DNA of 64,000 bases from contig USOX01000011.1 of the NCBI GenBank assembly GCA_900556485.1, positions 1 through 64,000 of the forward strand, written 5' to 3'. Positions 1-10,800 of the stretch are shown here, in pieces; position 1 is the stretch's first letter, and each line of letters starts with the position of its first letter. Position numbers and translations under genes: made by a program. A model generated the notes under the pieces. The model did no database searches and was not told the DNA's origin. It saw nothing but the letters and a program-made list of their open reading frames with translations. Source of the stretch: an uncultured Dysgonomonas sp. (GTDB lineage: Bacteria > Bacteroidota > Bacteroidia > Bacteroidales > Dysgonomonadaceae).

Positions 1-348
1 AACGGGCAAACTTCGGCATGGTATGTATTCTCTGCATTAGGATTCTATCCTGTATGTCCGGGAACTGATGAATATATCTTAGGTTCACCATTATTCAAGA
101 GTGTTACGCTTAATTTAAATAATGGTAAGCAGGTTGTAATTAAAGCAGAGAATAATAATAAAGCTAATAGATATGTGTCATCAATGACTTTGAATGGTAA
201 AAACCATACGAAGAATTATATTACTCACGATGCGCTAATGAGAGGAGCCAAGATAAATTACAAGATGGTTTCAGAGCCAAATAAAGTAAGAGGAATTAAT
301 AGTAGTGATTTTCCATACTCATTCTCAAATGAGGTAAACAGCAAGTAA
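1..348 (+). CDS. GH92 alpha-1,2-mannosidase, C-terminal fragment
   Basis: The open frame runs in from the left edge and stops at 346-348, so only about 115 C-terminal residues are present. They contain GQTSAWYVFSALGFYPVCPG, the conserved C-terminal block of glycoside hydrolase family 92, followed by the family's Y-x-L-G-S-P-x-F segment and a short beta-rich tail. GH92 enzymes are exo-acting alpha-mannosidases of Bacteroidota that trim N-glycans or mannans in the periplasm or at the cell surface. The signal peptide and catalytic acid lie outside the window. A terminator hairpin follows the gene. Confidence 0.85.
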   Translation, partial: NGQTSAWYVFSALGFYPVCPGTDEYILGSPLFKSVTLNLNNGKQVVIKAENNNKANRYVSSMTLNGKNHTKNYITHDALMRGAKINYKMVSEPNKVRGINSSDFPYSFSNEVNSK

Positions 349-368
349 ATTAGGGTTAGATTAAAGGA

Positions 369-402
369 AATTCCCCTTGCAATATAAAATGCGAGGGGAA
401 TT
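369..402 (+). terminator. Hairpin terminator after GH92 gene
   Basis: The arms 369-380 and 391-402 pair over 12 bases with one G-T wobble, and a T-rich stretch follows. The hairpin lies between the convergent ends of the GH92 gene and the aspartyl protease gene, so it may serve both strands. Confidence 0.7.
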
Positions 403-421
403 GTTTTTATGTTCAAGTATA

Positions 422-1666
422 TTATTTACGAGGAGCTAAGTGAATCTCTTTCCTCAGAAGGTCAATGGTAAAGTTATACTTACTAAAGAGTTGTATTCCA
501 ATAGAGCCATCGGGGATATCTTTTCTTGTAGATTCGCTGGAACCAGAAGCTTGGAGAGTAATAGGCATATCATTTAAAACAATTGCATCTCCAATTGCAA
601 ATTCGTGTGCTTTTCCATTAAAGACAGGGGTTGCATGACCTAAACTGACAGTAGATCCTTCTGACTCAGGCTTAAATCCACTAAGGAGAAGCCTGTTTTT
701 TCTTACAAAACGAGAGAAGCCTATCAGATGATAATTAGCTCCGGTATCCATCAAGAAGTTTCCTGTAACAGTTTTTTTGCCTGTAAGATTTAGATTGCCT
801 GGAATTAAAATCAGATTGTAAGGCATGCTGACAGAGATCGTTTTTCCTTCATCCTGATATTTATAATTGCCGAATGTATAAAAGGATATTTGTTGTTTAT
901 CAAAATCAATATTGGTTATATATTGTTTAACTAAATTCAATCCAATTATACCATCACAGTTGCTACGTACCTTTTCGAAGATTGCCATATTCTGATTTTT
1001 TAATGTTAAGGAATCTGATAAATGCACTGTATTTCCGGAGGATATGGTTACTTGTGTTTGACCGCCTACTATATTGGCATTTTGTGTATGGCTGATATTT
1101 AGGTTTAGAGAGTCAGCAAGAGCTTTTCTAATAGCCATTCCATCGGCACCTGTGTCTAATAGAAAAGATAGAACCCGATTGCTGTCATTCAGTTTTATTT
1201 TTAATATGATAGATTCTTCGTCTTGTGTGAAGGGTAGAACTCCGGCAAGACGGGATTCTCTATACCTACTCTGTCCGAATAAGCGGTCGAAATAATCAAC
1301 ATATAGAATCTTGTTGTCGGAGTTGAATGCTATTAAACTTTCATGTTCTTTTTTATCTTGTAGAATAAACTTAGTTTTCACTAGAGTTATATTTTCATCT
1401 TGTTTTTCTATAGAGCAATACGAGATCGATTCGAAATTAACGTTCTTCATTATTATATCTAACAGGCTTTTTGCATTAGGCCAGGAACTTGTACTTAATG
1501 AAAAATTAGGGGCAAAACTGTTTTGAACTAGTTCTGTGTTTTTTTCTTTTAAACCTTGATTAAAGGTGTTTAATGTTGATTTTATACTATCTTCGGAAAT
1601 TTGTCCGCAAAGAATATTAGGAAATGCATATAATGCTATAACCATTAAAAATGTTGTGATTTTCAT
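422..1666 (-). CDS. Secreted two-lobed aspartyl protease (retropepsin/pepsin-like)
   Basis: The 414-residue protein begins with a signal peptide (MKITTFLMVIALYAF...). I chose the ATG at 1666 because the longer frame adds 15 residues in front of the signal sequence. Residues 23-125 resemble an NTF2-like domain. Two aspartyl protease motifs follow: LLDTGAD at 169-175 and LMDTGAN at 305-311. DGIIG at 238-242 is typical of the first lobe of pepsin folds. Two DTG sites in one chain imply an intramolecular active site rather than a homodimer. It is the last gene of the SusCD-type operon, downstream of a terminator-like hairpin, and may process peptides or glycoproteins in the periplasm. The substrate is unknown. 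Confidence 0.75.
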   Translation of the reverse strand: MKITTFLMVIALYAFPNILCGQISEDSIKSTLNTFNQGLKEKNTELVQNSFAPNFSLSTSSWPNAKSLLDIIMKNVNFESISYCSIEKQDENITLVKTKFILQDKKEHESLIAFNSDNKILYVDYFDRLFGQSRYRESRLAGVLPFTQDEESIILKIKLNDSNRVLSFLLDTGADGMAIRKALADSLNLNISHTQNANIVGGQTQVTISSGNTVHLSDSLTLKNQNMAIFEKVRSNCDGIIGLNLVKQYITNIDFDKQQISFYTFGNYKYQDEGKTISVSMPYNLILIPGNLNLTGKKTVTGNFLMDTGANYHLIGFSRFVRKNRLLLSGFKPESEGSTVSLGHATPVFNGKAHEFAIGDAIVLNDMPITLQASGSSESTRKDIPDGSIGIQLFSKYNFTIDLLRKEIHLAPRK

Positions 1667-1698
1667 GTCAATTTTTTTCGTAAAAGTATAAAAAGAAA

Positions 1699-1737
1699 AA
1701 GGAAGATACAAGATAATATTGATCTAGTACCTTCCTT
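1699..1737 (-). terminator. Terminator or attenuator between thioredoxin-like and protease genes
   Basis: Arms 1699-1709 and 1727-1737 form an 11-bp stem with one wobble. Reading the minus strand, it is followed by a T-rich run. It ends just before the protease start at 1666, so the protease is expressed either by read-through or from a promoter overlapping the hairpin. Confidence 0.6.
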
Positions 1738-1776
1738 TCGGGTGTGTATTAAAAAAAGGGAGATGTTAATCTATAT

Positions 1777-3183
1777 TTATTTTTTTAGAGCATCGTCCAA
1801 TATTGCTTTTATTTCTGGTGATGATGGTTTAGGAGCATCGGCTAATATTAGGTTACCATCCTTACCAACAAGTATAAAGCGTGGAATTCCTTTAATATTA
1901 TACGGTTTTCCTAACGATTCTTTTGAAGGATCTCCTCCGAATAATTGAATTCCTGGTAATTGTTCTTTGTCTAAAAAGTTTAACCATTTCTGCTTATCTT
2001 TATCTACATCAACTGATACGCCAATAAATACCATATCTTTGTTGGCATGATATTCCTCTTCTAATTTTTTTAAGAGAGGAAACTCCTTTTTACAAGGGCC
2101 GCACCAGGTTGCCCATACATCAACATAAACAACTTTGCCCTTAAAGTCAGACAATGAGATCTCTTTTCCATTTCTATCAGGAAATTTAAAATCTATCGCT
2201 GGTGTCTTAGTTGCATTTTTTTCCAATGAAGTGCGAACTCCTTCCCAACGTTTTTTCTGATCATCATTGACTAAAAGGTCTTTGTATTTTCCTTCAAATT
2301 CTTCAAAACCGGCAAGTGTTTTATTATTTCTTACTAACATTATTGCCAATTCACCTTTTATAGTTGGTTCTATTATTCTATCAGAAAGGGGTTTACCTAA
2401 TATTATTGCAGCTGGATTACCAAACGCCTTGCTCTTTTCCTCTTGGGTCATCGATCCACTTTGATTAACTGATGTCATACAGCAGTTCATCAAAAGATGG
2501 AGTCCGCCAGGGTAATTTAATATAGCAGAATTTTTAGTTAACCCTTCAATATCAATATTTCTATAAAAATCTGGAAAATCTTCTCCTTGAGGGTGTGCTC
2601 TTCGAGGGGTGAAAAGAAACGAAATAGCCTGATCCATAAAGTCGAACTTCTTATAATCTACAAAGCTTTCATTGAATATTACATTCGCAGTATTCGCTTC
2701 TGAATATGTCTTCAGTTCACCCTCTTTTTCTTCTAATAGTGGAAAGAAGTCTACATAAGTACTTCCTTTCTCTGTGTAATTATTGACTTTGTTTTCAAGG
2801 GGTTGAATGAAATCATGCCATTTAGCCATCTCAATGTTTTCAGGAGTGTTTTCTCCAAAAAGTTCATAAGTGCCATTGGCTATTTTTACATTAAGTTGAT
2901 CTCCCGGCTTCAGATAGAATGTATATCTATAGCGTGGAGAAGTTGCGGACATGCCTATAGTATAATAGCCCTCTTTTTCTAACGAAGAAGCCAATAAGAA
3001 TTGCCCTTCTGCACCAATTTTAGCTGACGCTAATTCATGCAGATTACTATTTACTATCTTGAAAAGCTTTGCATTTTCTGGTTTAGGCCCTTCCCATATA
3101 CCATTCACTACAATTGCACTTTGTGCAAATAAACCAGAAGAACATAGAATAGAAAATAGTAATATCAATGATATTTTTTTCAT
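1777..3183 (-). CDS. TlpA-like thiol-disulfide oxidoreductase with DUF4369-like N-terminus
   Basis: The 468-residue protein has a signal peptide ending near FAQS, a DUF4369-like beta-rich N-terminal domain (about 25-120), a helical middle region and a C-terminal TlpA/AhpC-TSA thioredoxin domain (about 325-468). The redox motif WCGPC sits at 360-364, and the expected cis-proline is in GIP near 434. Such proteins reduce or isomerise disulfides in the periplasm. It is encoded after SusC, SusD, DUF4843 and PKD-like genes, a frequent arrangement in Bacteroidota. The likely substrate is a cysteine-containing surface protein or imported peptide (inference). Confidence 0.85.
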   Translation of the reverse strand: MKKISLILLFSILCSSGLFAQSAIVVNGIWEGPKPENAKLFKIVNSNLHELASAKIGAEGQFLLASSLEKEGYYTIGMSATSPRYRYTFYLKPGDQLNVKIANGTYELFGENTPENIEMAKWHDFIQPLENKVNNYTEKGSTYVDFFPLLEEKEGELKTYSEANTANVIFNESFVDYKKFDFMDQAISFLFTPRRAHPQGEDFPDFYRNIDIEGLTKNSAILNYPGGLHLLMNCCMTSVNQSGSMTQEEKSKAFGNPAAIILGKPLSDRIIEPTIKGELAIMLVRNNKTLAGFEEFEGKYKDLLVNDDQKKRWEGVRTSLEKNATKTPAIDFKFPDRNGKEISLSDFKGKVVYVDVWATWCGPCKKEFPLLKKLEEEYHANKDMVFIGVSVDVDKDKQKWLNFLDKEQLPGIQLFGGDPSKESLGKPYNIKGIPRFILVGKDGNLILADAPKPSSPEIKAILDDALKK

Positions 3184-3197
3184 ATTATTTTGATTAA

Positions 3198-3238
3198 AGA
3201 TTCTCTCTGAAAAGCAATCTGGTCTACAGAGAGAATCT
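3198..3238 (-). terminator. Intra-operon hairpin before TlpA-like gene
   Basis: A perfect 12-bp inverted repeat (3198-3209 with 3227-3238) encloses a 17-base loop between the PKD-like lipoprotein stop and the TlpA-like start. Only a weak T-run follows on the minus strand, so it may attenuate transcription or protect mRNA ends rather than terminate fully. Confidence 0.5.
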
Positions 3239-3251
3239 GAATTATCTGATA

Positions 3252-5195
3252 TTATTTTATTTTATATACAATATCTACAATTTCGCCCATACCTGTCCAA
3301 ACCGGATTATCAATTGGCACCTTATCTTTACCCACCAATTTCTGGAAAACCTTTGAAGGTACAAGTCTGTTTTCGGTTGAATTAAATTCCAGGAATGTAA
3401 TTTTACCATTCTTTCCTTCGGGTTTAGCAGGATCGTAAGTAGCCAAAGCAATACTTCCAGAGTAAGCGCCTTGTAAGGCTACAGTCGGTCCGGATACGCC
3501 TGCACTACCTGCACACTGATATGTCCAATGAGCTTTATTCCGTCCATCGTCTACGTTTTTGAAACATGATATCTGAGTATACGAATCAGTGATAAGATCG
3601 CTTGTTACATCGGTAAATCTACCAGCCCAGTAACTGGCATCTTTGCCGGGAACCTCAACATCTAAAGATTTACCGGTATTATCAAATTCGGCAGGGAGAT
3701 CATTTAAGGCTATAGAATATATTCTATTATTAGTTGTTACACAAAATAAACGATTTTGCCTTCTTATCCAATATTTCACATTTTTTAGTTCGGCTGGAAG
3801 ATATACTCTTTTGAAAGTATCATTAGCTTCCGGACCTTTTGCCGCTTTGGTTGATCTGAATGTTGCTAGTCTGTACTGGTCCGAATTAGAACCTTTTGTT
3901 ATAGCTATTCCGTAAATATTAGCAGATCTTTCCCACCACTCAGTCATATATACTAACTCTGTACTAGGATCAGATGGTTCTTTATCAGCAAATAACATTT
4001 TTTCTTGAACAGTCTCATTTCCCAACTCGGTAGTAAAGGTTATTTCATCCGGGTTCGTATTACTGAATGGCTGAATCATAAACTTCTTAGAATCGTTATT
4101 GAATAATAAAGCATTATTATTAGTCATATTTATAAGTACATGTGGGGCTGAATTATATACTGTTATATTTCCTTTATCATCTTTTATTCTGTTTATTGGT
4201 TCATCCATAAGATACCAATAATCATGTGTATTGTAGAAATACCAGTTATTATTGATCCTGTAATAGGCTTTCATCTGATTGCCTGTTACTGCAAGGTTCA
4301 TACTTGCTCCAGGTAAACTGTTAAAGCCAACCGCTCCATATGCACGAGCTTCTATTTTGTCAACCTTTAATGAAGTATTACCAGCAAGAGGCGACCATTT
4401 TTCAAAAAGATTGTGTATGTTAAACTCCTGGTCGTCGTATGCATAATTAACAGGATTGAGACGATATGTTTTTTTATCGGTGATCAGACAAACAGAATAT
4501 CTGGCATCAGCATTTCCAACAGTGGCATTCGTTGCTAATTTAGGTGAAAAGAAGTCTGGAAATGTAGCCAGTCCTACAGGTGTGGCTGTAAGGTCTATAT
4601 CACCACCTAAATTGCTGAAAACGTTCAGATATAAAGAATCGAAAGTATATTCGTTTGTGTAAGGATAAGATCGAACACCTGTTCCCGTTCTCGCCAATAC
4701 ATCTATATCAAAAGTATTGTTCGGTCTTTTTGTAAGTATCATATATCCATATCTGGCTAGATTGTTTACATTAATATTTGCTTTGAAGTATCGCGATACT
4801 CCAGATTTCTTATTCGTAACCTCGCAAACGATAGTATACTTTCCGGGTGTTGTCCAGTCAAATTCATCTGTCCTTTGCATCTGAAACGACAAATCTTTAC
4901 CTTCACTTAATAGAATGCCTTTTTTATCTTTATTACTGTTATATGGATAGCCATACCATTTAAAGGTAAACTCATCGTCACGAACTCCTTCTTCAACATT
5001 TAATATTGGTTTTATTTCCAGAAATTGCCCGGGCTCAACATCATAATCAGTCTTTCCATTTGTAAAGATGTTTGAAGCATCTATTACATCGGTAACATCT
5101 ACATAGTCATAGTTACCCTTATCATCGTTACAAGAAGATAAAAAATAACCAAGAAATAGTATATTTAGCAATAGAAATATATTTATTTTTTTCAT
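3252..5195 (-). CDS. PKD-like family lipoprotein of SusCD locus
   Basis: The 647-residue protein has a lipoprotein signal peptide with the lipobox cysteine in LSSCNDD near residue 22. A PKD/Ig-like domain follows (about 35-145, with phrases such as FTFKWYGYP and GKYTIVCEVT), then a long beta-propeller-like region. Proteins with this layout sit beside SusC/SusD/DUF4843 genes in many Bacteroidota and are presumed surface lipoproteins that bind the locus substrate. No catalytic motif is visible. The gene is co-oriented with its neighbours, with a 28-base gap to the upstream DUF4843 gene. Confidence 0.7.
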   Translation of the reverse strand: MKKINIFLLLNILFLGYFLSSCNDDKGNYDYVDVTDVIDASNIFTNGKTDYDVEPGQFLEIKPILNVEEGVRDDEFTFKWYGYPYNSNKDKKGILLSEGKDLSFQMQRTDEFDWTTPGKYTIVCEVTNKKSGVSRYFKANINVNNLARYGYMILTKRPNNTFDIDVLARTGTGVRSYPYTNEYTFDSLYLNVFSNLGGDIDLTATPVGLATFPDFFSPKLATNATVGNADARYSVCLITDKKTYRLNPVNYAYDDQEFNIHNLFEKWSPLAGNTSLKVDKIEARAYGAVGFNSLPGASMNLAVTGNQMKAYYRINNNWYFYNTHDYWYLMDEPINRIKDDKGNITVYNSAPHVLINMTNNNALLFNNDSKKFMIQPFSNTNPDEITFTTELGNETVQEKMLFADKEPSDPSTELVYMTEWWERSANIYGIAITKGSNSDQYRLATFRSTKAAKGPEANDTFKRVYLPAELKNVKYWIRRQNRLFCVTTNNRIYSIALNDLPAEFDNTGKSLDVEVPGKDASYWAGRFTDVTSDLITDSYTQISCFKNVDDGRNKAHWTYQCAGSAGVSGPTVALQGAYSGSIALATYDPAKPEGKNGKITFLEFNSTENRLVPSKVFQKLVGKDKVPIDNPVWTGMGEIVDIVYKIK

Positions 5196-5223
5196 AGAAT
5201 ACTTATTTTAATATTGTAACTTA

Positions 5224-6153
5224 TTATGGTTTAGTCCATGTGCCCCAAGATATACCAGCGAATCGTGGATCTGTATTCCAAACAATCTTTCCATCAGGGA
5301 AGTTATCCCATTCTTCAGGATACATTACCATAAATTTTTCAATTTGTCTTCTCCAACCTGAAAGTACATCAAAAGAAGCAAATCTATCATTCCAAACGTT
5401 ACTAATTCCTCCTGATGTTATATTGATAGAGGCTGTGGTTATATTATTAATTGTCTTATATTCTTCGTCTGTAAATTCAAAGATTTCAGGGTCGAGGCTA
5501 CAGGCTTTAACAATTAATGCAAATTTTTCAGGTGTATAATTTCCCCAATAGACAGAAACACCAGATGTTACAAATTTGGAAGATAGAGCCCATAGACGAG
5601 GTGCTTCTGCTATATTGGAATAGAAAAACAACCGGAAAATAAGGCTACTCTTTTTCCCTTTTAATGCTTCTTCTGACGAATAGTTAACTTTCAGATCATC
5701 ATTTGCAATCAGGGTAATGACAGCAGCAATAGTATCTCCTGTTTCTTTTAGCTTATCGGAGTTTTTCATTTTCACATTCAGGTACCCCGTCTCTTTGTTT
5801 GCAGGAATTACACTTGGCAATATCTCAAAATCGGTATTGTATATCGCTTGAGGGCAATTCATTAGTATGCTATCCAGGTTTTTTACATCGTCTTTCGTAG
5901 TGGCTTTGGCAGATATATTACGATCTACATCCGAAACCTTACCCATTATCCTGACAGGTATCCGGAAGATAGAATCTGTTTTATAAACAAAATTACCACT
6001 TTCCATTCCTTTAAGATTTATAACAATGGAATCGTTAGCATGTATGAAATAGACATTATTTTCGACAGAATAAGTATCCAACTTATCTTCTTCGCAGGAA
6101 ACGAAAAAAATAAGACTAGTCAGGATAGCTAATAAAAATATATATTTTTTCAT
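5224..6153 (-). CDS. DUF4843 domain lipoprotein
   Basis: The 309-residue protein has a lipobox at FFVSCEED. The YFIHANDSIVINL block, the beta-rich region with FRIPVRIMG, and the C-terminal WGxYTPEKFxLI segment match the DUF4843 family, which almost always lies directly downstream of susD. It is thought to be a surface-exposed accessory binding protein. It follows susD by 13 bases, consistent with one transcript. Confidence 0.75.
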   Translation of the reverse strand: MKKYIFLLAILTSLIFFVSCEEDKLDTYSVENNVYFIHANDSIVINLKGMESGNFVYKTDSIFRIPVRIMGKVSDVDRNISAKATTKDDVKNLDSILMNCPQAIYNTDFEILPSVIPANKETGYLNVKMKNSDKLKETGDTIAAVITLIANDDLKVNYSSEEALKGKKSSLIFRLFFYSNIAEAPRLWALSSKFVTSGVSVYWGNYTPEKFALIVKACSLDPEIFEFTDEEYKTINNITTASINITSGGISNVWNDRFASFDVLSGWRRQIEKFMVMYPEEWDNFPDGKIVWNTDPRFAGISWGTWTKP

Positions 6154-6166
6154 ATTGTTTCAATTT

Positions 6167-7798
6167 TTAAATATCGGTTTCTGAATCAGGCATTGGAATC
6201 ACAAATACTTCTTGGGGGGTACCAGGTAAAGCTTCAAATTTTCCTGTGTTTGCTTTAACCATATTTATAGGAGTAGTCGATTTACTTTGCATTCTTTTTA
6301 ACAGGAAGAAGACCTGCCCTTCGTAACCAAATTCCCTATAATATTCCTTCGTTATAAAGTTGAGGAGAAGTTCTTCATTTAGTTTGGTCGCAATTTCAGT
6401 ATTCTTAAGATCGGGACTACTTATTCCACCTAAACAAAAGTCAGAATTGACTTTACGGATTTTATTCAGAAAATGATTAATATAGTCTACAGCTTCAGTA
6501 AAATCACCATTTGCGGATCTTACTTTAGATTCTGCAACAATATAATACATTTCCGAAATACGAATCAATGGTTGAAAATAAAATCTGGTTCCTGTAGTAT
6601 TAGGAGCTACACTATATCTTTTGTTGAAAAATGCAGCTGTTACATTATCAGAAGGATGAAAGTTGGCGGCAACTTCTTTTCCCGTATTTTGGGAAAGGCT
6701 TTTTCGAATATCTCCGTCCAAATTAAACATCAGATCGCGGAATGTATTTGCTTCGAAATATCCTTTAGTTACACCATCAGTATTAGCAAAATTAGTATCT
6801 CCGTTTACATAAAATTTAATATTAGGTAAACCAAAAATTACTTCTGATGTAAATACATAATCCTCATAACCCCCTATACCTTTTATATCTGTATGCCATG
6901 CAAATAGTTTAGATTTATCTGTTGCACTTCCTTTACCTTCCAAGTCTAGTATTTCCTGTGCAATGACAGCAGCCTGCTGGTCATCTATATAGTGACGAAC
7001 TCTGGCCTCAAGGGCACGGACAGCAAAATAATTGAAACGTCTTACTCTATTTGTATAATGAGGGTCTTGATCGTTAACAGATACTATATTGTTAGCTGTA
7101 GAATAATCATCTACGATAGGATCTGTTTTTGCCATAAGGCTTTTTGCCATTTCTATATCAGCTAAAACTTTTTTTATGAAATTTTCTGCTTTCTGATTAT
7201 TCAGAGTAATAGACTCCTCTGTATAATCCCCATCTAGAGGATCTATATCGTTGTATGGTATCGATTCATCATTTAATGTGGCTGATGAATATATAGGGCC
7301 AAACATCCGGAATAAATCGAAATGTAGATAAGCCCGGAGAGCATATCCTTCACCCAGAAGAAGGTCTTTTTTTTCCTGAGACATGGAAGCAGAGGATTTT
7401 TCAACATTACTTATATAGTTGTTCACCCTGAATATCAGTTTGTAACTATTAGACCAAATGGATGAGAAGATTTTTTTAGACTCTTCCTGTGTATGTTTAT
7501 ATTTGGCGAGTGCTTCTATCGTTATTTGGGTATTTATTGATGCACCATTGTAGTAGCAATATCTGTTTGCTAACGCATCTATTGCTAATTGTGACATATG
7601 CCCACCATACAGAGTTGTGGATGCCATTTCCTGATATAACCCATTCTGTACACCAAGAATTCCCTCTTCGCTAGAATATTGTTGTTGTTCTGTTGTTTTA
7701 TCTACAGGTTGCACATCCAACCAGTCACTACAAGCGGTGAATGTAAAGCCCAACAGAATAGATAAAACTATATATAATCGAGTTTTTTTCATTGTCAT
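6167..7798 (-). CDS. SusD/RagB family outer-membrane lipoprotein
   Basis: The 543-residue protein has a lipobox in FTACSDWLDVQPVDKTT. This is the standard SusD start, with the WLDV motif after the lipid cysteine. The N-terminal TPR-like helices (LGEGYALRAYLHFDLFRMFG) and the C-terminal RagB segment (FITKEYYREFGYEGQVFFLLKRM) are clear. SusD proteins cap the SusC transporter and capture its ligand. The next ATG, two codons in, could be the true start. The ligand cannot be read from sequence. Confidence 0.95.
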   Translation of the reverse strand: MTMKKTRLYIVLSILLGFTFTACSDWLDVQPVDKTTEQQQYSSEEGILGVQNGLYQEMASTTLYGGHMSQLAIDALANRYCYYNGASINTQITIEALAKYKHTQEESKKIFSSIWSNSYKLIFRVNNYISNVEKSSASMSQEKKDLLLGEGYALRAYLHFDLFRMFGPIYSSATLNDESIPYNDIDPLDGDYTEESITLNNQKAENFIKKVLADIEMAKSLMAKTDPIVDDYSTANNIVSVNDQDPHYTNRVRRFNYFAVRALEARVRHYIDDQQAAVIAQEILDLEGKGSATDKSKLFAWHTDIKGIGGYEDYVFTSEVIFGLPNIKFYVNGDTNFANTDGVTKGYFEANTFRDLMFNLDGDIRKSLSQNTGKEVAANFHPSDNVTAAFFNKRYSVAPNTTGTRFYFQPLIRISEMYYIVAESKVRSANGDFTEAVDYINHFLNKIRKVNSDFCLGGISSPDLKNTEIATKLNEELLLNFITKEYYREFGYEGQVFFLLKRMQSKSTTPINMVKANTGKFEALPGTPQEVFVIPMPDSETDI

Positions 7799-7815
7799 TT
7801 TTTTTAATAAATTAA

Positions 7816-10800
7816 TTAGAAAGTAGCGCTTAAACCTAAAGATACAGTACGTTGGAATGGATAATCAAAGCTCCGTTCTTGTTTCATGGTACCGATTACG
7901 AATAAGTCATTCATAGTTGCATAAAATTGCAAAGATTGTAATGCGAATTTTTTAATCCATTTATCTCTCGAAACATCCCATGCTATTCTGAAACTCTCTC
8001 CTTTGAACTCATCATTTTTTTGGATAAAACGTGAAGAAACAGGAGTGCTGGAGAAGTGATCAACATTGATATTACTAAACCGAGAAACATCACCTGCTTG
8101 TTTCCAACGATCGTATAAGGCACGTTTGTCCTGATTGTAAATAAGGTCACCCTTACCAATGTTCTCAACTTTGTTGTATAGGGCTCTGTTTATGGCATAA
8201 GCTCCCAATTTGTAACGGAAGAACATGCTGGTAGTTAGTCTCTTATATCTGAAGTCGAAGCTAAATACTCCTTCGATATCAGGATTAGAGTTTCCTATAG
8301 GAACACGATCGTCAGAATTATAGCTAAATGTTGGTATACCATTTTTAGTTAAGAAAACTTCTTTTCCTGTAGCTGGGTCTATACCCAACGATTTTACAGC
8401 CCAAAGAGTATTCGGACTATTTCCATCTTCATATCTGATAAGGGAATTTAAACTTTGATTTTTTTCCCGGTTAGATTCATCTCCGGCTCTGTATAGATCG
8501 TTCAATTCCTTTAATTTATTGCCAAATCCTCCATATTCTGAGTCTGAATGACCACCTGTCAATCTTACATTTAATGATATATCATTTTTTACATCTTTGA
8601 TAACATAGTAGGCCACAGTAAATTCAACCCCTTTGGTGGTAAGATGCCCCATATTCATATTAAGGGTAGAAAGTCCACTTGATGGGCGCATAGTGTAAGG
8701 TACAACCATCGGGTCTGTTTTAGTGTTATATATATCAAATGTTGCCCTTAGACGTCTATTCAGCATTCCCAGATCTATTCCTGCCGCAAGTTTCTTCACC
8801 ACTTGCCATTCAAGATTGCGGTTAGCATATTCGTTCATGTACGAACTAAGTCCGAAAAGGTTGCTACCTGTATAATATTTATAAACACTTTCGCTTACAT
8901 TCGATACATTTTGGTTACCATTGATACCATAAGATGCTCTCAATTTTAGTTCTTCCAGCAAACCATTTTTCATATCCTGGGCAAAGTCTTCTTTATGGAC
9001 ATTCCATGCTGCACCAACATTCCAGAAATCCTGAAATTGTTTATTTGACCCAAAAGTAGATGATCCATCCAGGTTGTAGTTAAAATCGAATACATAACGC
9101 CACTTATAATTATAATAAGCTCCAAGCAAGAAACTTGCCATACGTGAGGTACTTTGACTGTAAGATGGGTTTGAGTCTTTAGTATAGCCAAGGGCGAAAC
9201 TAGGAATTCCATCTACACCTTTAGGGAAACCTACAGCCGAAAAGCCTTTGCTATCGTTGTCTTTTTCGCTCACTGCAGCACGACCAATTAATGTTATATT
9301 ATGTGCGTCGTTCAGTGAATGGCTGAAAGTTAATGATGTATTTGCATTATATCCCCATGAATTGCTACTACCACCCGAATAGGTACCTTGCAAAGAATAA
9401 TCCAGTTTTCTGAAACTGGTGTGACGTGGATCTATAAATGATTCATTATCGGCTTTAGTAGAATTGATACTTAATGAAGCCTGCCAGCGAAGACCGTCGT
9501 TAATAAACCAGTCGAAAGATGTATTATTAACAACTTGTAAACTATTGTCGTCTGAATATGAATTTAGCTGTCCATTGTAGTATGGATTTGGTGCTTCTTC
9601 ATCTATTGTAGCTTCCCCGGCTTTGTCCGAAACGAAGTATCCCTTATCTAACATATCGGGAATAGAACCATCGGGATTTTTCTTTCTGTAATATGGATTA
9701 GCATTTACATAATCAGAAAACTTGCCCCAAGCACCATTGTGACCATTGACTACTAAAATAGAAACGTTGTTCGATATATTTATTTTCTTTTCAGCATTAC
9801 GATAGGTTATGCGCGCGTTACCTCCAAAAGTTTCACGTTTAGAATCTTTCATTACACCTTCTGTGTTTCTGTAGTTTGCTCCAATCTGATAAAGAAAATC
9901 TTTATTTCCTCCCGATACTTGTAATGAGTGAGCTTGAGTAAAGGCTGTTCTCAGAGGAACATGTAGCCAGTCTGTGTCAGCTCCTTCGGCTACCCGCTTT
10001 AAGGCATTATTATATTTATCTATATTTGATTGATTGTTTGCAGGATGAGTTATATCCTTATATCTACCAGCAAGTACTTCAAATTGTAGTTTTTCTTTTG
10101 CATTCATCATTCTGTATTGGCTCAAGTCTGCTGCTGCTATCTGAAAATCGCCATTATAGGAGATTATTACTTCTCCCGACTTTGGCTTTTTTGTTTCTAC
10201 AACAACTACGCCATTGGCACCTTTCGATCCATAAATCGCAGTTGATCCGGCATCTTTCAATAATGTGATGGATTCAATTCGGTTTATGTCCAAGTCATTA
10301 ATAGTCTGAATATCAGTCTCGAATCCGTCAAGAATGAATAGTGGCTCATTGGGATTCGATGTATTATCATCCAATTCAGTTTTAAAGCTCATTGTAGAGC
10401 CTCCACGCATGGTAACCGTAGCCTTTGTATTCGGGTCTGATCCCATAATGTTATTATCAGTAATAACAAAAGCCGGATCTAAACTTTTCAAAGTTTGAAG
10501 AACATTTATATTACCTACAGATTTCAGCTCATCGGCAGTTACCGTTGAATATGATCCGGTAAAACCTAATTTATTACGTTGAAGGATACCAGCTTCAACA
10601 ACAACTGATTCTAATTCGGTACTGGCAGATTCTAATACAACCTTGTACTTAGTTGTTCCGGATTTAAGTTTTACATCTTTAGTTTCCATACCTACATAGG
10701 TAAAAGTCAATGTCTCGTTTATGTCTGTAACATAAATAGAGAAATCGCCGTCAAGACCAGTAACAGCACCTACACCTTTCTTTGGTTTGACTGTGACTCC

